Shown here: one piece after another, positions 1 to 5,078 of the stretch
Layout: every line of letters starts with the position of its first letter
Position numbering within the stretch: position 1 is the first letter of the stretch
Origin: JBGQOJ01 sp052119585
GTDB taxonomy: Bacteria; Pseudomonadota; Alphaproteobacteria; Rhodobacterales; Rhodobacteraceae
Length of the DNA: 5,156 nucleotides
Direction of reading: 5' to 3'
Assembly (NCBI RefSeq): GCF_052119585.1
Contig: NZ_JBGQOJ010000059.1
Coordinates: 1 to 5,156 of the forward strand
Translations under genes and position numbers: made by a program
The notes under the pieces: model-generated
Databases searched by the model: none
What the model saw: the letters and a program-made list of their open reading frames with translations, nothing else
What the model was told of the DNA's origin: nothing

Positions 1-109
1 TGGTCTCCGGCCACCTTCAAACCGGTAGCGCCGAGGTGTGGAGCTGAAAACTCGTAAAAATCGAGGTGCCCTTAAGTTGATGGTCTCCGGCAAACTCGGG
101 GCGATTCAG
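1..109. mobile_element. Possible insertion-sequence end or foreign segment interrupting the PLD-like gene
   Basis: The leftward PLD-like reading frame loses family resemblance at about position 109, and everything to the left looks non-coding. The segment has repeated structure: the 11-mer TGGTCTCCGGC occurs at 1-11 and again at 81-91, and CGAGGTG occurs at 32-38 and 62-68. CTCG/CGAG also forms a short hairpin around TAAAAAT at 51-65. Short internal repeats close to an end are common in insertion sequences, including IS21-type elements, and an istA remnant lies at the other edge of the window. No terminal repeat or transposase is visible here, so the element type is inferred and the exact junction is uncertain by several bases. 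It could also be the scar of a deletion. Confidence 0.35.
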
Positions 110-295
110 GTTGGTCGCTTCGTTCAGACCAATGAGCAACTGTACCCTCTTGCCCTCTCGTGCTGCCTCCAAAAGCTGGTCGGGCTGCGTAAAATAGGGT
201 GCTGCCAGATGCAGCCGCGATGACCCCGCAATCAGGTGCGTAAAGGGATTGATGACAAAATCCTTATTTGGGCCGTTTGAAAATATCCTGCTCAT
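17..295 (-). pseudogene. Truncated phospholipase D-like domain protein (N-terminal fragment)
   Basis: The reading frame encodes 92 residues, of which about 1-62 look like the start of a PLD-like/HKD nuclease-fold protein. There is a strand-helix pattern with SSRLHLAAPYFTQPDQLLEAA at about residues 25-45, then a hydrophobic strand ending VQLLIGLNEATN at 51-62. In such proteins this is followed by a region leading to the HxK(x)4D catalytic motif. Here residues 63-92 are unrelated and the frame stops at 17-19, so both HKD motifs are missing and the product cannot be catalytic. The start is well supported: GAGGAG lies four bases upstream of ATG, and a plausible promoter lies further up. The gene was probably cut by an insertion or deletion at about position 109. 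The family call rests on memory of the N-terminal pattern and is moderately secure. Confidence 0.6.
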
Positions 296-343
296 ACCGC
301 TCCTCGTCGAAATGCCGATCGGGAACTGCCTGCGAGCGCTTCC

Positions 344-353
344 GTCACGTGAC
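344..353. promoter_or_regulatory. Perfect 10-bp palindrome GTCACGTGAC, possible operator
   Basis: GTCACGTGAC is a perfect palindrome lying just downstream of the candidate -10 box of the truncated PLD-like gene, at the predicted transcription start. A repressor bound there would block initiation. No regulator gene is visible in the window. A palindrome of this length can occur by chance, so the role is inference. Confidence 0.3.
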
Positions 354-354
354 T

Positions 355-383
355 ATACTATATGGCATACATTCAGTCGGCAA
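355..383 (-). promoter_or_regulatory. Candidate sigma70-type promoter for the PLD-like gene
   Basis: Read leftward, TTGCCG (383-378) is followed after 17 bases by TAGTAT (360-355). An overlapping TATAGT gives an alternative -10 box with a 15-base spacer. The predicted start of transcription is near 348, about 50 bases before the ATG at 295. The match is moderate and purely by eye. Confidence 0.35.
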
Positions 384-421
384 AGTGTGATGCCTTCTTG
401 CTATGTAGTTCGCGAATGCAG

Positions 422-490
422 CGAATGGCAGGTTCGGCGCGCTGCGTCGCAGCATTTTGAAGGTTGATCGAAAGTCCGGATTGGGCCGAT
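422..490 (+). repeat. Dispersed intergenic repeat, copy A
   Basis: This segment aligns over about 70 bases with 3917-3985 in the same orientation. Shared blocks in order are CGAATGGC, GGT, GGCG, CTGCGT, GCAGCAT, GTCCGG and TTGGGCCG, with only single-base length differences between blocks. The centre is a perfect hairpin, GCTGCG-T-CGCAGC (441-453). It lies between two leftward genes, 17 bases beyond the GNAT stop codon at 507-509. The family resembles intergenic repeats I associate with alphaproteobacteria, but I cannot name it. It could be a mobile non-autonomous repeat or a structured RNA element. Confidence 0.6.
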
Positions 491-506
491 TTTCCGGGAT
501 GGACGG

Positions 507-1046
507 CTACCAGAAGGCTGGATCGTTGAAGGCCTGGACGCAGCGTGATGGCCCCTTGAACGGCGTCAGCGCCGCATTGTTCAGAGACTGGCCCAGCCAG
601 CCTTCGGGATGCCGCAAGGGAAAAGGCGCAGGCACGTCGTTCTCAGTGATGACCTTGAAGCCGGCGCGCCCGTAGAAGCCCGGATCGCCGTAAGTCACCG
701 CGAGTCCGACGCCTTCCTGCCGAAGTTCCTCAAGGCCGTGGGAAATCAGTCTCTGCCCGATGCCCTGACGCTGCTGGCCGGTCGCCACAGCTACAGGGCC
801 GAGGACGAACACCGTGCGGTTGTCGCCCTCGTAGTTGAGCCGCGAGAAGAGGATCGCGCCAGCCAGTTCGCCACCATTCCAGGCGGTGAAGACCCGAAGA
901 TCCTGCGTGGGCGTCTCCGCCATCAGGCGGCGGGCCAGATCCCCAATCAACACGCCTTCGTTTGAGCCCTCCGAGGCGGTGAAGGTCGCTGTGAAAAGGT
1001 CGGCGATGGCCGCGGCACGTCCCTTGTATTCGGCCGAAAAGTCCAT
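507..1046 (-). CDS. GNAT-family N-acetyltransferase (YhbS-like)
   Basis: This 179-aa protein is a full-length single-domain GNAT enzyme, expected to move an acetyl group from acetyl-CoA to an amine of an unknown small molecule or protein in the cytoplasm. The acetyl-CoA binding motif A is clear: strand VLGPVAV at residues 82-88, then Q92-x-x-G95-x-G97 in QQRQGIGQRLI. A second hallmark is GDPGFYGRAGF at 120-130, typical of the YhbS-like subgroup (COG3153). The ATG at 1046 follows TGGGGA at a suitable distance, and the size fits the family. It reads leftward, 162 bases beyond the integrase stop, with no close partner gene, so context gives no substrate. GC-rich third positions suggest a resident-type gene. 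Family is secure; substrate is unknown. Confidence 0.9.
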   Translation of the reverse strand: MDFSAEYKGRAAAIADLFTATFTASEGSNEGVLIGDLARRLMAETPTQDLRVFTAWNGGELAGAILFSRLNYEGDNRTVFVLGPVAVATGQQRQGIGQRLISHGLEELRQEGVGLAVTYGDPGFYGRAGFKVITENDVPAPFPLRHPEGWLGQSLNNAALTPFKGPSRCVQAFNDPAFW

Positions 1047-1180
1047 GTTCTTATCCCCAACTGCGGACGCAATCTGCGCCCGTTAATTGAAAACCGTATG
1101 CCTCACTTGTCATATGCAGCGAAAGTCTGAAATGACGGGCCGCATCGCATCGTGAAGAGGTCAAGGCAGGTGACCGCTCT

Positions 1181-1202
1181 GGGCCGTCAGTGAAGACGGC
1201 CC
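1181..1202 (-). terminator. Stem-loop after the integrase gene
   Basis: GGGCCGTC (1181-1188) and GACGGCCC (1195-1202) form a perfect 8-bp GC-rich stem around the loop AGTGAA. It starts six bases beyond the integrase stop codon in the direction of transcription. No T-run follows on the minus strand, so this is not a canonical intrinsic terminator. It may still cause termination or protect the 3' end of the integrase mRNA. Confidence 0.5.
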
Positions 1203-1208
1203 GGTTCC

Positions 1209-1841
1209 TTAAATTTCAATGGCCTCTGCAATCGCAAGAGCATCCTCAAGCTCGACACCGAGGTATCTGACTGTGCTGTCCATTTTCGTGTGGCCCAACA
1301 GCAGCTGGACCGCACGCAAGTTGCCCGTCTTCTTATAGATTTGCGTCACCTTGGTCCGACGCATCGAATGGGTGCCGTAGGCGCTCGTCTCCAGGCCAAT
1401 CGACGTCACCCATTCACGGACAATCCGCGCATATTGGCGGGTCGAGATGTGAAGGCGTTCGTGAAACCGACCGGGCCAGAGGTATTCAGATCCAACCATC
1501 AGCGGGTCTTGCATCCACCTTTCCAGTGACGCCCGCGTGCCTTCAGAGATTTCGAAGCGGACAGGTTTCTGCGTCTTGCTTTGCAGGACTGACGCCCGTT
1601 CCTTGATCTGGCCGGACGCCATGACATCGACCACTTTCATTCTGACCAGATCACAGCCACGCAGCTTGCTATCGATAGCCAGATTGAACAGCGCTAGGTC
1701 GCGATGGTTCTCGGCCAGTTCAAGCCGAACCCTGATTGCCCACACGTGCTTGGGCTTGAGCGGTCGCTTCTGGCCGACGATGCGACCTTTGTTCCAGGCG
1801 GGGCGAAGCGCGCGAATGGCCGGTAAGTTTGGTGTTTGCAT
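1209..1841 (-). CDS. Small tyrosine recombinase/integrase
   Basis: This 210-aa protein is a phage-integrase-fold site-specific recombinase, which cuts and rejoins DNA through a covalent 3'-phosphotyrosine link. All catalytic positions are visible: R61 in the KLRGCDLV segment, the beta-hairpin lysine K89, H158-x-x-R161 in THSMRRTK, H184 in LLGHTKM, and the nucleophile Y193 in VRYLGVE. It is about 100 residues shorter than Xer-type recombinases. Only about 30-45 residues precede the catalytic domain, so the usual core-binding domain is missing or minimal. I chose the ATG at 1841 because GGAGGAT lies just upstream; the frame stays open to 1970 but those residues look non-coding. An inverted repeat that could be a binding site lies 57 bases upstream. 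It is widespread as a small accessory integrase in alphaproteobacteria and may act on a resident element or resolve plasmids. Confidence 0.88.
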   Translation of the reverse strand: MQTPNLPAIRALRPAWNKGRIVGQKRPLKPKHVWAIRVRLELAENHRDLALFNLAIDSKLRGCDLVRMKVVDVMASGQIKERASVLQSKTQKPVRFEISEGTRASLERWMQDPLMVGSEYLWPGRFHERLHISTRQYARIVREWVTSIGLETSAYGTHSMRRTKVTQIYKKTGNLRAVQLLLGHTKMDSTVRYLGVELEDALAIAEAIEI

Positions 1842-1897
1842 GATTGATCCTCCGATCCGCCACGCCCTCCCACAACGACAACCCGACGTTGACCGAC

Positions 1898-1916
1898 GCA
1901 ACATACCACATGTTGC
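1898..1916. promoter_or_regulatory. Inverted repeat upstream of the integrase: possible recombinase core site or operator
   Basis: GCAACAT (1898-1904) and ATGTTGC (1910-1916) are perfect 7-bp arms around the 5-base spacer ACCAC. The site lies in the divergent region between the leftward integrase and the rightward DUF1992 gene. Paired inverted arms around a short spacer are the general form of tyrosine-recombinase core sites, although spacers of 6-8 bases are more usual. An operator controlling one or both genes is equally possible. Confidence 0.4.
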
Positions 1917-2014
1917 TGCGCTGCATCCGAGGTCGGCGATGAGCCCACTGCAGACAAACTGATAGGTCATGGTAAGCTAGCGGTGTAGAATCAGACAGAC
2001 CAAGGCAGCAGGTT

Positions 2015-2350
2015 ATGTCCCGATCCCTTAGAAACCTTGTCGAACGACAAATCAGTAAGGCTATCGCCGAGGGACAGCTCAAGGGCTTGGAAGGCGAAGG
2101 GAAGCCACTGCCGGACCATGCCGGTGAGGCCTTCACCGATATGGCAACACAGGTAGCGGTTCGGATAATGGCCGAGGCAGGGGCATTGCCCGAAGAGTTC
2201 AAGATCAAGAAACTGCTCGAGCCGGCCAGACAGGCATATCGCGAAGCCAAGAGTGAAGAAGAGAAACGTTTGGCGATGGCTCTCATCGCTGACCTTGAGC
2301 AGCGGTACAATATTGCTGTCGAGGCACGAAGGAAGTTCATGTCGCGCTAA
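2015..2350 (+). CDS. DUF1992 (DnaJ-homologue C28-like) family protein
   Basis: This 111-aa cytoplasmic protein matches the DUF1992 family, named after the conserved domain of human DNAJC28. Bacterial members, such as E. coli YhdN, have no established biochemical role. The domain fills about residues 5-75: an opening helix NLVERQISKAIAEGQLKGL, then the hallmark G-x-GKPLP at 28-33, and later LPEEFKIKKLL at 59-68. The C-terminal third is highly charged and helical, probably a coiled coil (REAKSEEEKRLAMAL). No transmembrane or signal segment is present, and there is no J domain. The ATG is preceded by a modest AGG-containing ribosome site, and TAGAAT at 1986-1991 could be a -10 box. It is divergent from the integrase. 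The length is normal for the family and the gene appears intact. Confidence 0.88.
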   Translation: MSRSLRNLVERQISKAIAEGQLKGLEGEGKPLPDHAGEAFTDMATQVAVRIMAEAGALPEEFKIKKLLEPARQAYREAKSEEEKRLAMALIADLEQRYNIAVEARRKFMSR

Positions 2351-2376
2351 TTGGAGCGAACGGCCACAAAGTCCGC

Positions 2377-2523
2377 AGGCTGTGTGAAAAGTCGGGCCTC
2401 CTCACGAATTCGCACCGCTTGTTTTCGGCAATCGCCAGATTGATGGCTCGGCTCGATCAGAGATCTCAAATATCTGCCGATTTTCTGCGTCTCTTGGTAT
2501 CGCAAATGGTTTTCACACAGCCT
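2377..2523. mobile_element. MITE-like segment bounded by perfect 14-bp inverted repeats
   Basis: AGGCTGTGTGAAAA (2377-2390) is exactly inverted as TTTTCACACAGCCT (2510-2523), giving a 147-bp unit with no plausible gene inside. The only long frame in it, on the minus strand, has no ribosome site and no recognisable domain. The inverted repeats resemble insertion-sequence termini, so this is probably a miniature inverted-repeat element or an internally deleted IS. I see no clear target duplication: the left flank is GTCCGC and the right flank is CTCGGC. It lies in the 276-bp gap between the DUF1992 gene and the 171-aa gene, and might affect transcription of either. Confidence 0.55.
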
Positions 2524-2626
2524 CTCGGCTGAGCTACCGTTGGCGAGCAATAGACCGACCAGGCCATTCCGCCACTGTCATTCCCAGCCACATAGCGTAA
2601 GGGAAGTGGGACCCTGTGGAGAATGA

Positions 2627-3142
2627 ATGATGAAAGAGACACTGAGCGTGCCGGAACTGGTTGCAACGGCGCAGGCCAAGGCAAAGACGTCGCAAGATCG
2701 CATTGAAGAAATTCGGAACGCGATGGACGGTCAGAACGGGTCCGACACCCAAGTTGAAGACCTTCGCGCAGCGACTGTTGCGCTTGAATTGAACGCGGTC
2801 GATATCTTTTCAGTTTTTGAAGCGCGGATGCAACGCCACTTCAAGCGGGGCCCGTTTTCACGTAAATTGAAAGCGATGCTGCTGGCTGCTGGACAGGCTG
2901 ACCTCGCCGATAGGGTCCACCAACACTATCTGGCGATCAATGTGCTGAAACATGGAACAGGCGCGAGTTATCGGGAGTTGCTTACCAACAAAAGCACCCT
3001 TTTTATTGTGAAACCAGCCAATGACCTTATCGCCGATAACTCGCAGGCATCCGAAAGTCTTCTCGATGTCAGCATGCCGGGTTTCTTTGATGAGCTGACC
3101 GCGACTATTCTAGAAGCTTACCATTTTCTTGAAAAGAAATAG
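2627..3142 (+). CDS. Uncharacterised 171-aa, mostly helical protein
   Basis: I do not recognise this gene with confidence. It encodes a soluble cytoplasmic protein of 171 aa with no signal peptide or membrane span. Residues 1-50 are polar and probably coiled coil. Residues 51-120 look like a helical core with ELNAVDIFSVFEARMQRHF at about 54-72, the basic stretch KRGPFSRKLKAML at 73-85, and the motif YLAINVLKHGTGASYRELL at 101-119. The N-x-x-KHG pattern loosely recalls the RNA-cleaving helix of HEPN-type domains, but the standard R-x(4-6)-H motif is not clearly present. The end has PGFFDELTATILEAYHFLE at 151-169. GGAG five bases before the ATG at 2627, or eight before the next ATG at 2630, supports the start. 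The gene stands alone on its strand between two repeat-rich gaps. The function call is open. Confidence 0.8.
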   Translation: MMKETLSVPELVATAQAKAKTSQDRIEEIRNAMDGQNGSDTQVEDLRAATVALELNAVDIFSVFEARMQRHFKRGPFSRKLKAMLLAAGQADLADRVHQHYLAINVLKHGTGASYRELLTNKSTLFIVKPANDLIADNSQASESLLDVSMPGFFDELTATILEAYHFLEKK

Positions 3143-3267
3143 TTTTCTTATCTTTTGTACCGCGCCTGAATAGTCAATGGACGGCTATCTCAAGTGTCCG
3201 TTTCGAGCCCATGGCGACGAGTTTCCCCAACGCGACGGATGGCAGCTTGCTGTCATTGGAACGGCAA

Positions 3268-3313
3268 GTTGGCGTTGTTAAGGACCCCTTGGTCAGGTTA
3301 ACAGGATGCCAAC
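3268..3313. repeat. Imperfect inverted repeat upstream of trmL
   Basis: The outer arms GTTGGC (3268-3273) and GCCAAC (3308-3313) and the inner arms TGTTAA (3276-3281) and TTAACA (3298-3303) are nested, with 2- and 4-base interruptions and a 16-base centre. It ends 45 bases before the trmL start, in a 216-bp gap that otherwise shows no gene. It may be an operator or an RNA stem-loop in the leader; no regulator can be assigned. Confidence 0.35.
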
Positions 3314-3358
3314 AACGGGCCGATCCAGCGCCCGTAAACTAGAAAGCCCTCACATCCT

Positions 3359-3832
3359 ATGTCTGATCCGTGCCTGAAATTGGTATTAGTGACACCTGAA
3401 ATTCCGTACAATACCGGTGCTATAGGGCGAACCTGTGTGGCACTAAATCTACAGCTGATCCTGATCAAACCCTACGGGTTCTCCCTAGACGAAAAGGCAG
3501 TGCGGCGGGCCGGAACGGACTACTGGAAGCACGTTCACCTCAGCGAATATGACAGCTGGCAAAGCTTCTTGGATGATCGAAGGCCACCGCGCGAAAGCAT
3601 GTATTTTTTCGAAGAACATGGCGCGCAGAGCGTTTACGCGCCTGACTATCAGAACGATGCTTATTTGGTTTTCGGTTGTGAATCCAAAGGCCTGCCAATT
3701 GCGGTATTAGATGGCATGGACGATCGAACATTTAGGTTGCCTATGCTCGATCCACGCGTTCGATCACTCAACTTGGCGAACGTCGCCACAGCGGTTGTTT
3801 ACCAAGCTATGCGCACTCAGCTGGGCGGTTGA
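3359..3832 (+). CDS. trmL: tRNA (cytidine/uridine(34)-2'-O)-methyltransferase, TrmL family
   Basis: TrmL is a SPOUT-class enzyme that uses S-adenosylmethionine to methylate the ribose 2'-OH of the wobble base 34 in certain leucine tRNAs, acting as a cytoplasmic dimer. The protein is 157 aa, the same length as E. coli TrmL (YibK). All three SPOUT motifs of the trefoil knot are visible: PEIPYNTGAIGRTC at residues 13-26 (N18 and R24), YLVFGCESKGLP at 102-113, and RSLNLANVATAVVYQA at 135-150. KPYGF and VRRAGTDYW at 37-56 are also typical. The second motif reads FGCE where many members have FGPE. The start lacks a strong Shine-Dalgarno sequence; the only purine run is GAAAG about 15 bases upstream. 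It stands alone, with repeats on both sides, and looks less GC-rich than the GNAT gene, which could mean horizontal gain. Confidence 0.9.
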   Translation: MSDPCLKLVLVTPEIPYNTGAIGRTCVALNLQLILIKPYGFSLDEKAVRRAGTDYWKHVHLSEYDSWQSFLDDRRPPRESMYFFEEHGAQSVYAPDYQNDAYLVFGCESKGLPIAVLDGMDDRTFRLPMLDPRVRSLNLANVATAVVYQAMRTQLGG

Positions 3833-3916
3833 AAGCTGCCATTGGCGCGGTCGCAGACTGAGCCCACTTTGTCCCGCACTACCGTCACTCGCCATCTCAA
3901 AATGCTGCACGATGTA

Positions 3917-3985
3917 CGAATGGCCGGTCTGGCGAAGCTGCGTAGCAGCATCGTAACTGACTGCGGAGGTCCGGTTTGGGCCGGT
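3917..3985 (+). repeat. Dispersed intergenic repeat, copy B
   Basis: This is the second copy of the ~70-bp repeat at 422-490, in the same orientation and likewise in an intergenic gap, 85 bases after the trmL stop. The hairpin is GCTGC-GTA-GCAGC (3937-3949), and the end block is GTCCGG-T-TTGGGCCG (3969-3983). The stretch just upstream, 3836-3860, contains the complement of AATGGCAG and may be a degenerate partial copy in the other direction. The whole 248-bp gap from 3833 to 4080 shows no credible gene. Confidence 0.6.
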
Positions 3986-4050
3986 CGCGTCTTGATGGGC
4001 GACCATAGTTTGCAGTTTTACAAAGTTCGCCTTCCTGCGCATTGCTGACC

Positions 4051-4072
4051 TTGATGCATAATGCAGCATCAA
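4051..4072. repeat. Inverted repeat next to the IS256-family end
   Basis: TTGATGC (4051-4057) and GCATCAA (4066-4072) are perfect arms around ATAATGCA. A smaller perfect palindrome, TGCAT-A-ATGCA, overlaps the left arm. The structure ends eight bases outside the proposed end of the transposon remnant at 4081. It could be a palindromic insertion target or a weak stem-loop; its function is unknown. Confidence 0.35.
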
Positions 4073-4116
4073 TGTCATGTGAGTTATTGTCAAATCTGGT
4101 GTTTGAGGATTTTGGG

Positions 4117-5077
4117 TCATGCGGCGATCTGGCTATCTCGTGTGGTTTCAATTCCGTCTCTGAACGTGACCCCTGTGATGACTTTTGCGAGGTAGTCAAA
4201 GCCGCGCAGCTTCCCCCAGTTTTGCTCGGCGCATTGGCCGAGCTTGAACATCATGTGCAGCATACCATCTCGTGAAAGGCAGCCCTTTGCTCGCTTGGTG
4301 CGGTGCGGTGCCGGATCGTGGCGAAGGCGGATTCAATCGGATTGCTGGTGCGGATGCTTTGCCAATGCTGGGCTGGGAAGTCGAAGAATGCCATGAGTTC
4401 TTCGCGGTCTTTTTGCAGGCACGGCGCCGCCTTGGGGTATTTGGGTTCGCAGGTTTTGTGAACAAATCGAATGCCTTGTTCGCATCGTCCTTGGTCTCGG
4501 CCTGCCAGATATCGTGGATCGCGGCTTTGGCCTTTGGCTGCGACAGCTTGGGCAAACAGTTGAGCACGTTCATCGTTTTGTGTTGCCAACAGCGTTGATG
4601 GCGGGTCTCGGGATAGACTTCGTCCATTGCCGCCCAAAACCCCATTGCGCCGTCACCGATGGCCAACTTGGGGGCATTCATTCCTCGACTTTTGAGGCTG
4701 AGCAGAACCTCGCGCCAGCTCTGCGTTGACTCGCGCACCCCGTCCTCGATGGCCAGAAAGCGCTTCTTGCCGCGGGCCGTCACCCCGACAATGACAAGGG
4801 CGCAGAGTTTGTCATCGCCGCCCCGAAGCCCACTGTGGACGCCGTTAGCCCAGATATAGACGATTGGCTCGTCGTCTAAATCCGCCGCGCGCCATCCATC
4901 GTATTCCTTGGCCCAGTCTCGCTTAAGCCGGGAGACAGTATTCGCCGATAAGCCAGCCGCATCCGGGCCAAGAAGAACCTTCAGGGCCGCTCCCATTTCG
5001 CCGCTGGAAATGCCTTTGAGATAAAGCCATGGCAAGGCCGCTTCTAATGTCTTGGTTCGGTGCACATAGGGCGGCAC
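4117..5077 (-). pseudogene. IS256-family (Mutator-type) transposase, truncated, frameshifted and active-site mutated
   Basis: The conceptual protein starts at PPYVHRTKTLEAALPWLYLKG, the mid-N-terminal part of an IS256 transposase. The frame breaks just upstream with TAG, so about 110-120 residues are missing. Frame 1 (5077 to ~4460) carries YIWANGVH, where N78 (codon 4844-4846) replaces the first catalytic Asp. It also carries the second Asp in GDGAMGFW (D142) and the QRCWQHKT segment. Near 4460 one base has been lost after DLF, and the family sequence continues in frame 2 as KTCEPKYPKAAPCLQ through NPIES with the catalytic Glu (4332-4334). At 4297-4311 three tandem GGTGC units, where two would restore RHRTKRAKGCLS, shift it to frame 3. 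That frame runs through FKLGQCAEQNW and GVTFRDGIE to TGA at 4117-4119. The nominal first base, GTG at 5077, is only the edge of homology. Confidence 0.85.
4297..4311. repeat. Triple GGTGC tandem repeat causing a transposase frameshift
   Basis: Three exact copies of GGTGC lie in tandem (GCACC on the coding strand). Removing one copy rejoins the two transposase frames into a normal RHRTKRAKGCLS motif, so the third copy is a slippage-type duplication. Confidence 0.8.
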
Positions 5078-5078
5078 C

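Noticed and set aside
609..1086. Plus-strand frames of 118 and 83 aa
   Set aside because: They are antisense to the GNAT acetyltransferase, whose motifs are clear; they are by-products of GC-rich codons.
1842..1970. N-terminal extension of the integrase to an ATG at 1970
   Set aside because: The GGAGGAT ribosome site directly before the ATG at 1841 fixes the start, and the extension reads through the inverted repeat with a composition rich in Cys, Ser and Arg unlike an integrase.
1720..2340. Long minus-strand frame of 206 aa
   Set aside because: It lies opposite the DUF1992 gene and overlaps the integrase; no domain or ribosome site, and the two other genes are well supported.
2347..2550. 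Minus-strand 67-aa frame across the MITE-like segment
   Set aside because: No ribosome site and no family; it ends inside the DUF1992 stop region and includes both inverted repeats.
3124..3150. A/T-rich TTTCTT/AAGAAA repeats at the end of the 171-aa gene as a terminator
   Set aside because: The stem has hardly any GC pairs and lies partly inside the coding end, so stable termination is unlikely.
3842..4048. Plus-strand 68-aa frame with LSRTTVTRHLKMLHD, resembling the recognition helix of an ArsR-type regulator
   Set aside because: No ribosome site, no rest of the domain, and half of the frame lies inside dispersed repeat copy B, so the likeness is probably chance.
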